Shown: in pieces, positions 54,069 through 64,000 of the stretch
How positions within the stretch are numbered: position 1 is the stretch's first letter
Layout of the letters: the number at the start of each line of letters is the position of its first letter
DNA from: Prostheceraeus crozeri
Lineage: Eukaryota > Platyhelminthes > Polycladida > Euryleptidae
Direction: 5' to 3'
DNA: 64,000 nt
NCBI GenBank assembly: GCA_907163375.1
Contig: CAJQUW010004404.1
Span: 260,501-324,500 of the forward strand
Notes under the pieces: model-generated
Seen by the model: only the letters and a program-made list of their open reading frames with translations
Databases searched by the model: none
What the model was told of the DNA's origin: nothing
Translations under genes and position numbers: made by a program

Positions 54069-55380
54069 ATTCTGATGCAGAAACAGATATTCAAACAGCC
54101 TACGTGCACGCTAACTACTGATTTGTTTTAGCTCTCTAATGAACACTCTCACTAGAAATAACATATCATGAATGAAAACTGCAATATTTTGGTTTCAAAA
54201 GTGTCTTTACTCATTTTCGTTCTGCTTAAATGACACGTTAAACTCTTAAAAATACAAAGCAATAGAAATATTCTATTCTGAAATAATATGACCTATTTTG
54301 CAATTGTAGGATTGCACGTCGGTGGATATAAATATCCTACTTCAATACATGATGCTCTTTTGCCAACTTGCAAGATGTGCGTCTTGTGATGCATTAAACT
54401 GCAATATTTGTGGGGGGGGGAGGAACTAATCAAGTGATTGACTTATTTATTTACATATCTGATAAGGTTATTCTCTTGGCTGCGCATCATTATTTAGTGC
54501 ATTTTTCTGCAGCCCACATTTCATATTTTTTATGTAGACCAAATAGTAGCGATCTAGCAGGAAATTCATCCGTCGATGACTTTGAAATCAAAATCCCAAA
54601 CATTCATTATGCAATGCTCTTCTTTTCGTTCATCCGTTTTATTCTTAAACGTCGGATCATGCAAAGGCTGATCAGTGCACTGTTCATGTTCTAGGATATC
54701 ACAATTTTCTCAATCACGTATTGAGATTTTCAACGCCCAGAATCTAGGTAGATTGGATAAGCATGGGACGTTTTGAGTTGCTCGACAGATTTAATATTCC
54801 AAATCCGTTAAGATGGAAATTGCAAGAATTATATGGAAATTTTCTGTTAACACCTCTGTGTATTAACATGGCCAGATGACCTCAAAAATGGAAAGATGAA
54901 TTTTTCAAGGGATGAACGCATTGCAATTGCATCACAATTTATCTTTTATCTTAGGGTGCATCATAATTTATCCTAGTGCGATGTTCATTGTCATTGTTGT
55001 CCAATTTCTTCTACCAGTATAATTTCCTAAGGTACTCGTCCAAGTACAATTTTCATTGCTGACACAAAACTCATGTAGAATGTACACTTGCAATAAATAC
55101 ATTTCAGCTTCCGACATTGAATTGTCGATTTATGATGAAGAGGCTATCGGCTAAATGTATAGTGTCGATAAAAAATCTCATCAATCTTGCAAATTTTGCA
55201 GTGCTGCATGCCCATGTTCATGTTGCGTGTTCATTTGTTTTCTATTGTATTCTGTATCCTTGACACAGGCAAAGTAATTAGTCCATAATGGATGATTAAC
55301 ACATCACTCTTCGAAAATGTGGCAGGACATTGGGATCGAGGAAACATGACACATTTTGAATGCAGCAAAACTCGATTGCT
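54069..55380. other. Intergenic, nothing recognised
   Basis: AT-rich with a G run at about 54412. No supported frame. Confidence 0.5.
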
Positions 55381-55749
55381 TCATTGAGGATTAGATAATC
55401 TCCGTAATATTGACGAATAAGGCGTTTTGGCAATAGCTGAAAACCAAATTGCTGTAAAAATAATCATTGTGATTAAGAAAATAACACCACTTATCAAATT
55501 TATTATGATTGCAAACAGACGATTCTCCTCCAAAATAGCTTCCTCTTCCCGGGCGGCAGTCTGCGATTGATGGATCAATTCCAGTTTATTATAAATGCTA
55601 TAAACAAGACGTGTGATTTCTTTATGTAAAACAGAAGTAGAGGTTGCACGTGGAGCCTTTATAAGTTCAACCTTTACCACAGCAGAGTTTAATGAAGATA
55701 ATCCGATCACTTGAAGGGTAGAATCCTTGTTGTATATGTATTGGCAATC
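55381..55749 (-). CDS. Possible terminal exon of a membrane protein (p24/TMED-like?)
   Basis: On the minus strand a splice acceptor (TTTGCTTTCACATTTCAG) ends at 55750. From 55749 the frame is open for 122 residues and then stops. It has a helical segment ('LHKEITRLVYSIYNKLELIHQ', 'AAREEEAILEENR'), then one strong transmembrane helix ('LFAIIINLISGVIFLITMII'), then a short basic tail. This is the layout of a type I membrane protein end, similar in shape to the coiled-coil plus transmembrane end of p24/TMED proteins. The tail lacks a clear FF or KK signal, so the family call is weak. It is the only non-transposon candidate exon besides ABCC. Upstream exons would lie to the right and were not found. 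Confidence 0.4.
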   Translation of the reverse strand, partial: DCQYIYNKDSTLQVIGLSSLNSAVVKVELIKAPRATSTSVLHKEITRLVYSIYNKLELIHQSQTAAREEEAILEENRLFAIIINLISGVIFLITMIIFTAIWFSAIAKTPYSSILRRLSNPQ

Positions 55750-56131
55750 CTGAAATGTGAAAGCAAAGTATGTCGTACAATGTTTATTCGTGCTCTGTGA
55801 TCAAATTGTTTACTTCTGGTTTTTTGCTAAATATTTATTTCTTTGATTAAGTTTTTGAAATTATTTTTACAGGAAATGATGTTCACATTTCTTATAAATA
55901 TTTCCAGAGATGAGCATCACGACACAAGCGAGAATAGTACAATGACTTATCTCAGCAAAATGCTCAAGCTACGGACATGGTGATAATAATTTGCGCTACT
56001 CGTGAAGTAAAACTGAAGTTTGTCCACAAGAAGTTTATAATCTCTGACTTCACAAAAAAGTCTACGAGAAATGTAATCAGCAATTTTAAATCAATAAAAG
56101 ATTAAATCTACATTCAGTTTTACGAATTCAG

Positions 56132-56373
56132 CGTACTTCTATTCTTCCCCCCCCCCACATTTTCCAATTTTTCCAAATTCATCAAATTTCGTCAAATTTA
56201 CCCACATTGGATTTTGAATAGACTTGATATGTCACTGATTGACAGACTAACAGCGCAACACCACTTAGAAGTCTTGCTTGAACCCTCGGATGAATGATTG
56301 GTACCTTGGATACCGAGTTGGAATACAAGATACAGCTGTGATCATGAACTTCTTGGGATTGCTGTTGTCTACC
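56132..56373. mobile_element. Truncated copy of the GTACTTCTATTCT MITE
   Basis: The left half (about 240 bp) of the 48601-49030 element: GTACTTCTATTCTTCCCCC, then TCATCAAATTTCG, then TTGAACCC, to TTGTTGTCTAC, about 80% similar. The right half is replaced by a stretch rich in TTCGCTCGCTC (56385-56520). Confidence 0.82.
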
Positions 56374-56878
56374 AGTGTTTTTGAGCGGATCGAAATTCCG
56401 CTTTCGCTCGCTTATTGCTCATTTGCTCATAATCCCCCTTCGCTCGCTCACTGCTGACTTCCTCAAAGTCATGCTTTCGCTCGCTCTCCGCTCAAAATCA
56501 TCGAAAAATGCCGCTCGCTTGCCCATTTCTCGATAATGCTCTCCTTAATTCCACGAACTTTTTATGCTCAGAGCTACTACCATGCTTTGAATTAAATAAA
56601 CACCTTAGTGTAGGCTGATTTGTCACAAAAAGCACATTTCGCTTTATTTTTAAAATTAATTTCGCGACAGATTCTGGGTCAAAATATGATACTGAGTAAG
56701 AAAAAATAGGGTTGCATTTTTTTATCGGCCATCTTTGTACATAGGCGACCAATTCAAATTTTAAAAAAATATAATAAGCAATATAAACCCTGAAATAATG
56801 CACTGAGAGCTTAAGTATGTATTACTCATAAATAGGAAGTCAGGTATGAGGAATTGTTTGACCATCTAATTTGACCGT

Positions 56879-56909
56879 GGGTCACGGGGTCAAGGGGTCA
56901 AGGTCAACC
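56879..56909. repeat. Short GGGTCA direct repeats
   Basis: Four tandem GGGTCA/AGGTCA units. This could be a transcription-factor half-site array in principle, but short runs of this kind are common simple repeats in invertebrate genomes. Confidence 0.6.
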
Positions 56910-57129
56910 AGACATTGATTTTTAAATTTAAAAATTAATGATTCAAGAAAAGCCATATAACTTTTGAAATGGCCTGAAAACTGATTTGCATCTAACAGTC
57001 CATATTTTGCAGCTTTTTTATAAGTTCTTAATGAAAACTAAATAACAACTTGTCATATAGAGTGATCATCATTGATGGTATGGCTCTTGTAAATAGGATC
57101 TCCAAAACAGAACAAATGAAAACCTGCAG

Positions 57130-58115
57130 TGACTTAGCGCAATTATTTGTCGAACGAGTCGAAAATATTAGTGTACTACGATGAAGTGAGGTTGGTTTTT
57201 GACCGATACATCGATAATTCTCTGAAAGCAAAAATGCGTCAAAAGAGGACAAAAGGAAAGTCGACATATTATCATGTCAGGGATAGCACCCAGATCCAGA
57301 AGATCCCTCTGAGAGCTTTCCTTTGCAACATAAAAACAAAAGCAGAACTCAAAGAGTACTTGGCAATGAAGTGTCTACATTACAGTGAAGCCCATTCAAA
57401 TAAGTTGAAGAAGTTCGTGGTGACAACAGGAACAAGGAACCTAGGCAACACCGAAGTTCCAAGGAGTCTACGGATATACAATCACGAAGAGGCCGATACT
57501 CTCTTGATCCGACATGCTCATACGAGCTCGTAGTGTCGACAAAGATACAGAAGTTGCCATTGATTCACCCGACACAGATGTCTTCCTTCTGTTCATTCAC
57601 AAATGTCACGAGCTACCACCAGATACGAGGTTAATTAATGGCAAGGGAAGGTGTAGGAGAAGCACTGCAGTCAAACCAGTTCGTGACAAACTCGGAGAGA
57701 AACGTGCAGCTGCAATACATGGGTTCCATGCCTTCACGGGAAGTGACGTATCCGGTATAGGTTTGTTGGTAGAAGTAAAGACTGGTGCTTCAAGGTGTCC
57801 TTCGCGTGTAAGATATTGGAGGCTCTGAATTCTTTGGGACTGGCAAATCCGTCACTACAAATGCATTCTGGGTTGGAGCGCCTTGATTGTCTGCTGTACA
57901 AGTTTCAATTTTACACAAAGGTAAATGAGCGCGCTGCTGAAGGAGAGAGTTTTCCACCTACAACTGGATCGCTAAACCTGCATGTTTGGCGAGCACATTA
58001 CATCGCAATGGTATGGGAAATGGCCACAGAAAGCCACCCGTCTCTTCCATCACCGGTTTTAGATCACAGTACGATGTCAAGTTCATCGACACGAAACAGC
58101 GGTTTCGATCAAATG
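57130..58115 (+). pseudogene. Conserved CXC-domain family gene, decayed (copy 2)
   Basis: On +, in order: 'RLVFDRYIDNSLKAKMRQKR' (57190-57250), 'IPLRAFLCNIKTKAELKEYL' (57305-57365), 'HEEADTLLIRHA' (57483-57520), 'AIDSPDTDVFLLF' (57557-57595), 'IHGFHAFTGSDVSGI' (57718-57760) and 'FPPTTGSLNLHVWRAHYIAM' (57952-58010). These are the same landmarks as in the copy at 9.6-10.8 kb, with 'FDRY', 'SPDTDV' and 'HA(L/F)TG(C/S)D' shared. At least three frameshifts. The CXC cysteine block at the C-terminus is not found here. Function unknown. Confidence 0.77.
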
Positions 58116-58904
58116 CCTCTTCATCATTTACAAAGTCCGATCGATTTTGGTAGTGAAAATCAGGTCCGGGGTAAATACGACATGGCCCATCGGGATAAGT
58201 GTAACAATGTTCCAAAGTTTGGTTTTTGCTGCTTAAGTTTTTGATACACACCTGTACTTATACTTCCTAATATTGTGTCAATAACATCGTCACCAACATA
58301 TTTTGAAATCATAGATATCTCAAACGACAATAGGGTACAATGCTAAAGATTCAAGCTTGTTCGAATTCATGGATTTCGATCGATTAACAACACAAAGACG
58401 CAGTTTCAAGTCAATCAAAGGAAAGGATCTACGTCCAGAAAGAACGAGAAACCTTTACGATATTTAGTGCCTAATTGTGATATTCATTTCTTTAATGCGC
58501 TCGTATATTTCTTAAATGGGCAAAGTATTTTTTTTGAACGTAGATCAGTTGTAGCATTTCATTTATGTATCCTATTTAAAATAGGCCTAGTCAGCTTCAA
58601 AATGCGCTTACTATAGACATACTATAAACACTCTTCCCATTTTTATGTCACATAGACATAAATCTATCGAAATAATGAACGTCATCAATTCTGCAATCAC
58701 AAATTTGCATAGATCCACCTCTGTGTGAAAGTCTCGATTCTTGGTACCGATTGGGCCCTTCAGATTTTCTTGTAAAGATCAATTGCTCTATCAATAGAAT
58801 AGGAGTGAAATACATCAGCGTCAGTTCATACTCGTATTACACTCCCAACTTATCATCGAGATTTAATTCGCGTCAGCTATATGAAACGTACTTAGTCGCC
58901 ATAA
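58116..58904. other. Intergenic, nothing recognised
   Basis: No supported features. Confidence 0.5.
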
Positions 58905-58912
58905 CCCCCAAA

Positions 58913-60378
58913 CAATGGCGGGAGCAGTTAATCGATTCCGCACGATTAATCGTGCGATGGAATCAATTGCGCTATTCTTCAATGACCAGGAATCGTGCGA
59001 TTTTTTTGCAAAGCGACATCTCAATGTAATCTGCTTGATAAGGTAAACACGATGTTCCTATTCACTCTTTCATCGTTTGAGATAATTGAAATGCGCGGGT
59101 GCTCGTTCCTGGCATCATTTATAGCTAGACAGAGTTGGCGTGTGAAATCTCTATGGGACCCCCACATATTGAACCATGGCATTAAACACGTTCGCAAAGG
59201 CCAGGTACATCATTTATACGATTGTTGTCCGGGTACAGTCAAATATAGTAGTTCCCAATGATATTATATCACGCATGAAAATCATATAAATACATTGATA
59301 TCAATGCGTATTAATGACTGATTTACATTTAACAGGCATATTATGAACATAACCTCGCAACAATTACATTTGCATATTTGCTAATTATGAGGATAGTAGA
59401 GTGCCAGTTCGCCCGGGCCTCGGGCATAGAATAGAAAGAGGTCCTTAGTCCTGAACTATTTAAGCACAATTTCCTCGGCAGCAGTAGACGCCTCGCTTTC
59501 TGCCTACAAAGGCTCGTCCGTACTGCTCGGAATTACCCAAAGTAACTTCAAACATTTGCAATGGCTGAGCAAGCTGAAGGACTGCATAACGGGAAGCTGT
59601 GTTTATCTATCCTGGCTATGCCGTGCGGCTGATAATCGTAAAGATTATAGAGTGCCAATTCTAGATATTTTCAACTAGTTTGGATCATTCCAAACCGTGT
59701 TGACCAACCCTTCTATGGCGAAACGCAGTGTCTAAGACTGTCACAGAATTTTTGTGCTTAAATTGTTGAGTCTGAGGACGTCTCTGTATTACATTTGATA
59801 ACGTTTTGCAAACGTTATACGTCCAAAAGTTTGATTTAATTGATGCATCAGCATGCTTATTTCAGGACTGATAGAAGAAACGGCAAATACCTGCACTCTT
59901 GATGCTATGTGCGATAAAATGTGATTGATAAAGAACCAAAACTGAGAAATACAAATGTTGATAATATACTTCCTAGTGCATGCACATGATGTATAGTACT
60001 TGCAGTGCTTCTATGATGACAGATTTGCAGTAGAATCTTATTAATAGATTATCAATACCTTTCATGCCTCGCATGCGTCTTTTTATGTGTTCTAATTCAT
60101 TATGTTATTTTCCCAAGCAAATATAGTATCGCATTAACTAACATGGTAAATATAATTTCAGTCTGTGAGTGTCACATGCTCTCAATTTCAATGATGATTT
60201 AAAATTGTTAAACTTTTAATGAAAAATGGTCAAGAAATGAAAAATATTGCAAGCTAGATTAACTGTAAACTTCTAGTTACTGAATCTCAAAATATCTAGA
60301 ATCGTGCGATTTTCGATTAATCGTGCTCTGAGTCGCACGATTCGGAATCGCGCGGAAATCGAATCGCGCCCGCCATTG
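58913..60378. mobile_element. Non-autonomous hAT-like element with AATCGTGCGAT palindromes (1.47 kb)
   Basis: Terminal repeats CAATGGCGGG and complement, flanked by CCCCCAAA (58905-58912) and CCCACAAA (60379-60386), an 8-bp duplication with one change. Both ends contain clusters of CGCACGATTAATCGTGCGAT-type palindromes. No transposase. Confidence 0.8.
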
Positions 60379-60386
60379 CCCACAAA

Positions 60387-63148
60387 CCATGTCGTAATTA
60401 CCCCCAATGACGAGGTAAAAGCGACTTTGAAGTCACTCACTCTGGCGGTCAATACTAGAGAAACCTATCATTCTATGACCGAAACAACTTCACGACTGAA
60501 ATCCTCAAACCTTGAAAATAAATCATGAAATTACTGGTTAAGTCGAATCAATGATGATAGCACAGTTGTTCGACGTAACTAAATTAGTCTTCTTCAGGTC
60601 GCATTTTCCCCAAACCACCCAACATAAAATTCTAAGAGATTCTCGCGTAGAAATATAGATTTGTGAACAACTCATTCCTAGGAAATTTTGAAAGGTTTAA
60701 TGCATGGCGAAGGTAAGACGGTTTGGATTTCCTTCTCAGGTCATCATACTCTATTCATTCCTTGCAATGTGGGAAGCATTGTAAGGAGGCATGTCTCCCA
60801 CCCTTGAAGCAACGCCGTGAAACGCTATCTATGAGATTCCTCAGTAATGTCATGTCAGAAACTCACATCCTGCACAAGCTTTTGCCTCCTATGTCTTCCA
60901 CTGGCAGGTTTCTATTACCCTCTCGACGGTCCAAAAGACGTGAATCTTCCTTCTTCTTACAAATGTGCTCCGTATACAACTCCCGATATCAACGCTCTGT
61001 TGTAATAGCTTCGTGATTTGAAAATTGATTTTAATGATTTCTTGAGTCTCTATTAAATAACTTTTGAATATTGTCCTAAATATGTGTATCATATTTGTGT
61101 ACTAGGAGATTTTCATTATTTCAAATATACGTCTATTATTATTATTATTCTAGTTTGTTCTTCATGCAGCAGATATAGTGCCCGAACGACATCAGATAGG
61201 TGACGCCTGGACGCTGCAGATAGGTGATGGCACTAAGTGCATATCTTTCATTAAAAATTTCTGTCGAAGGAGGATAGATAGATCGCTTATTCTCATTTAC
61301 ATTAGTTACATTAGTACACACGGTTCACGTATATTAGTGGGTGTTCTACACTTCCCTGGCGATTGTCTCTCGTTTGACAAATAATTCAAAGCAGTTTTAT
61401 TATTGAACTCTTCAATTAAACTTTTTCAACCAAATGAGACGGCCCTTGTAATATACATGTACATGTACTTCTTCGGAAAAGTCGACGGAGAGGCAATATT
61501 AATTTCCCCGCTAATGCGGTCTCGTCAGTGTCTAGGGAGACGTTGTAGTGGTCATTTGTTGACCCACGCAAAGGTTCCGGAATGCTTGCTCCTCGAAAAA
61601 CTGGCACTCATAAGTAATTTTTCCCTTGCTTCAATCAGACGACCAACTTCAGTGAATGTCGCCAATTCTTGAATGCATTCCGCGAATAATCCCTGATCAT
61701 TAGTTACGGAAGATAAACTATCAAGTTCTTGCTTAAAGTAGCCACTTGTCCTGTTTATCATTAGAATGCTATCTGGACACCACGTATTCTTAGCTTGCGG
61801 GATACTTTTTTCCGTCGGTTTCTAATCGACTTTGAGAATCCGTAGGGAGCGTCACCATCATCATCTAAATATGCTTGTCTGCCCAATTCCTGCCGATCAT
61901 AAATGGGCTGTATTCTTGTAGTTACTGTATAATAACCGGTATTTACCGGTCGCAGGACTGCTCGAGTGTCGGAGAAGTGTGTGTTCAAACTCAGACCTGA
62001 TTGGTAGAATACTATTCTACCGGTTGGAACACTGTGCAAACTCATTTTCCATCTAGCACCAAGTCCTCTTCTGAAAATTCTCATCATTTTTTTAAAGAAA
62101 ATCGGTTTCTGCCGGTTTTACCGGTTGTTCCTGTAAGGAAAGTGCTGGAGGTTGTTGTATAAACTCAGTTTTTAGTGCTGGTATCTGATGTTTTCCCTTG
62201 TACTGCTGTACAAACTCGTTAACTATGTAGCACCAGTACTTGTACCAAATTTTTCGAATTTAAGCTTGAATTTTGAAGCTGAAGGAGTTCGAATTTTGGA
62301 ATAATTCTTGTCTGTACAAATTCTGTGTCATTAATAGTACCTGCACATGTAGTTTTCGATTTTGCGCAAACTCTTTTCAAAAAGTTGCTGTTGAAATTGG
62401 TGCTAACTTCAACGCCATAACTACGCTGCATAATCGAGATTTGACGGTACTAGTACTAAAGCTGTTAAAAATGTTAGAATATTCTTTGACACCTTGACTG
62501 ATGGCATTCATGAAACGAGTTGGAAAAATCAATTTTTTAATTGTCTAATTATTATTTATTGATCTCAAACGAATCTTTGGCCAACACATTGATCTCAAGT
62601 GAAGAAGGAAGACTTGCATGTAAGTGAAACATTTAAATTGCACTTGGAAGAAATGTCTTCGCAAAGACAGTTACCTTGACAAGAAAGGGTGCAGCAGAGC
62701 GGAGTAGGCATGGTCACCCAAGATCTACCACTCCAACTGATTAATAATCAGCATTTTAAATGCTGGACTCCTTTAAATATTGTATTCCTTTTCACTTGAT
62801 AATGGTTCTGGTATATAATAAAAATCGGTTGTTGAAGATCAATAACTAACAAGACATTTTAAAACTTGATTATTCTAACTTAAGAAGGCTCTCAGAAGAG
62901 GATGTAGGCAAAATAAACTCAACAATATTACTATCACAGGATTTTTAATGACTTAATAGCAATCCATACCGGAGAGGGGCGATTCGGTCTCCCGATTTTT
63001 TGATGTGATCTTCTTAAAGCTAAGGCGCCTGACCTACGATTTTGTGACCGAAAGTTTAGTCTGAGTCTGAAAATGGCTACTTGTTCCAAACATTTTGCAT
63101 GATGCTTGTAACTTTTAAAATAATTGGAAAATCTGGGAATAGGCCAAA
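60387..63148. other. Intergenic, no recognised gene; (ATT)n at about 61135-61150
   Basis: Frames at 60723-61016 (+), 61552-61761 (-) and 61761-62087 (-) are open but unrecognised and lack splice or family support. Around 62040-62400 the words GCAAACTC and TAGCACCAGTAC recur, suggesting an old repeat. Confidence 0.4.
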
Positions 63149-63202
63149 TGTTTATATTGATAGAGAAGATAAAAAATGTTCGAATTAGAAAAATTATTAC
63201 AA

Positions 63203-63249
63203 ACTCCGATACGTATTTCATTGACCACCGGTCAATATCATCAGGGAGT
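63203..63249 (-). ncRNA. Hammerhead-ribozyme-like fold (left arm, minus strand)
   Basis: Identical to the + strand copy at 63900-63946, as both lie in the inverted arms. On minus it lies downstream of the GIY-YIG stop codon, the position where hammerheads are known in Penelope-like terminal repeats. Confidence 0.55.
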
Positions 63250-63327
63250 ATAAAAGGGATGATGACTTCATAGTTTTAACTTAGTACAAATTTCAAAATG
63301 ATATTGAGAAGGGCCTACAGATTGCAT

Positions 63328-63753
63328 TTAGCAAAATAAGAAATCTCTGTAGTCTTCCATCTCAGCCCGGCTGTTTAACTTAGGTTTAAACTTATCTATA
63401 TAAACAGCTTCACGGAGTCTGAGATTTGCACTATCATTGTCCCGGCCAATGATATCAACTTTGATATTGCGTGTGTTATTGTCGCATTGTTGAAGGTGTC
63501 TATGTACAGATGAGCGATTGATGTTGACGTGCTCTTTAATCCGTATATGCAGTGGTCTTATTGAGCTTCAATGTAGAATTTTTGACACTTCATGCATGTG
63601 ATTTTATATATGATATTCTTTTGGAAGCATAATCTCTTGTCATGTATGGGACATTGGGATAATGTACAGTTTTTATCAGTTTTGCGTTTGTTGTTTATCA
63701 CGCTTCTTAATGTTTGATTGCGGCGAACTAGAGTAATGTTTATCTTTTCTTTT
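63328..63753 (-). pseudogene. GIY-YIG endonuclease domain with one-base deletion
   Basis: Minus frame: 'LSQCPIHDKRLCF', 'NIIYKITCMKCQKFYI', then a one-base loss inside the YIG codons. It continues in the next frame with 'LHIRIKEHVN', 'HRHLQQCDNNTR', 'NLRLREAVYIDKFKP' and 'LNSRAEMEDYRDFLFC', and a stop at 63328-63330. About 55-60% similar to the 38-kb protein by eye, with the same layout. Unlike that copy, its C-terminus is complete. Confidence 0.83.
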
Positions 63754-63899
63754 AAGCCTAAGTTAAACAGCCGGGCTGAGATGGAAGACTACAGAGATTT
63801 CTTATTTTGCTAAATGCAATCTGTAGGCCCTTCTCAATATCATTTTGAAATTTGTACTAAGTTAAAACTATAAAACTATGAAGTCATCATCCCTTTTAT

Positions 63900-63946
63900 A
63901 CTCCCTGATGATATTGACCGGTGGTCAATGAAATACGTATCGGAGT
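63900..63946 (+). ncRNA. Hammerhead-ribozyme-like fold (right arm, plus strand)
   Basis: Stem I ACTCC (63900-63904) pairs with GGAGT (63942-63946). The core CTGATGA is 63905-63911. Stem II ATTGACC/GGTCAAT closes a 3-nt loop (63913-63929). Core GAA is 63930-63932. Stem III is a very short ATAC/GTAT (63933-63940), and C at 63941 is the would-be cleavage residue. The only departure from the consensus is one extra U between CTGATGA and stem II. Weak stem III is usual for retroelement hammerheads that work as dimers. Activity is inference. Confidence 0.55.
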
Positions 63947-64000
63947 TTGTAATAATTTTTCTAATTCGAACATTTTTTATATTCTCTATCAATATAAACA

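Larger units (their letters stand above)
63149..64000 (-). mobile_element. Compact Penelope-like element, second copy (runs to window end)
   Basis: 63149-63390 and 63755-64000 are near-identical complements (TGTTTATATTGATAGAG at the outer side, CCTAAGTTAAACAGCCGG at the inner side). Between them, on minus, is a GIY-YIG coding region. As in the 38-kb element, the arm holds the end of the coding region plus the 3' sequence, and an inverted copy of it stands on the 5' side. The right arm reaches the last base of the window, so the true right border is unseen. No RT. Confidence 0.83.

Noticed and set aside
56879..56909. Nuclear-receptor response element (repeated GGGTCA)
   Set aside because: Tandem units of this kind are common simple repeats, and no promoter or gene is near.
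61552..62087. Two minus-strand frames as a gene
   Set aside because: They are open, but neither is recognised, and no acceptor or donor joins them.

Overview
The window is AT-rich animal genomic DNA, not bacterial. It has spliced exons with GT/AG borders, a polyadenylation signal, long introns, microsatellites and a dense layer of eukaryotic transposable elements (P/THAP9, PIF-Harbinger, Tc1/mariner, pogo, hAT-like, Gypsy, Penelope-like, non-LTR-like reverse transcriptases). The mixture suggests a non-vertebrate metazoan. I cannot name the species from sequence alone.

The one clear host gene is the 3' end of an ABCC/MRP-type ABC transporter on the + strand. Four coding exons join in frame: 629-961 (end of the second membrane domain), 20903-21474 and 21538-21732 (second nucleotide-binding domain), and a short last exon at 37573-37687 with the stop codon, followed by AATAAA at 37998. 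The introns are 19.9 kb, 63 bp and 15.8 kb. The two long introns are filled with nested transposons.

Intron 1 (962-20902) holds a BED/hAT-like element with a 6-bp target duplication (1950-6101), a 21-bp degenerate repeat array (7143-7780), mariner debris, a decayed gene of a conserved family with a CXC domain (9560-10771), and a Harbinger element (10772-14101) with a Tc1 inside it. A P element (14271-19143) follows, whose two ends are inverted copies of its own 5' end and which has a deleted Gypsy inside it. A Tc1 remnant comes last. Intron 3 (21733-37572) holds a pogo MITE, a reverse-transcriptase (RT) pseudogene cut by three MITEs (22042-24470), a fold-back mariner (25268-26218), a Penelope GIY-YIG fragment, a PHD-finger element and a second RT pseudogene. 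A nearly intact, recent Gypsy (31826-36389) sits in that second RT pseudogene.

Downstream of the gene (38-64 kb) I see almost only repeats. There are two compact Penelope-like elements made of a GIY-YIG nuclease region between long inverted repeats (38079-39091 and 63149-64000); the second carries a hammerhead-ribozyme-like fold in both arms. There is a LINE fragment split by two MITEs, a pair of nested 1-kb elements that appear to be the longer relatives of 260-bp MITEs in intron 3, several further MITEs with 8-bp target duplications, a 780-bp palindrome, a second CXC-family remnant, and one possible host exon on the minus strand (55381-55749).

The genes do not form an operon or pathway. 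The theme is layered insertion: target duplications and reading frames that rejoin when an insert is removed give a relative order of insertion at several places.
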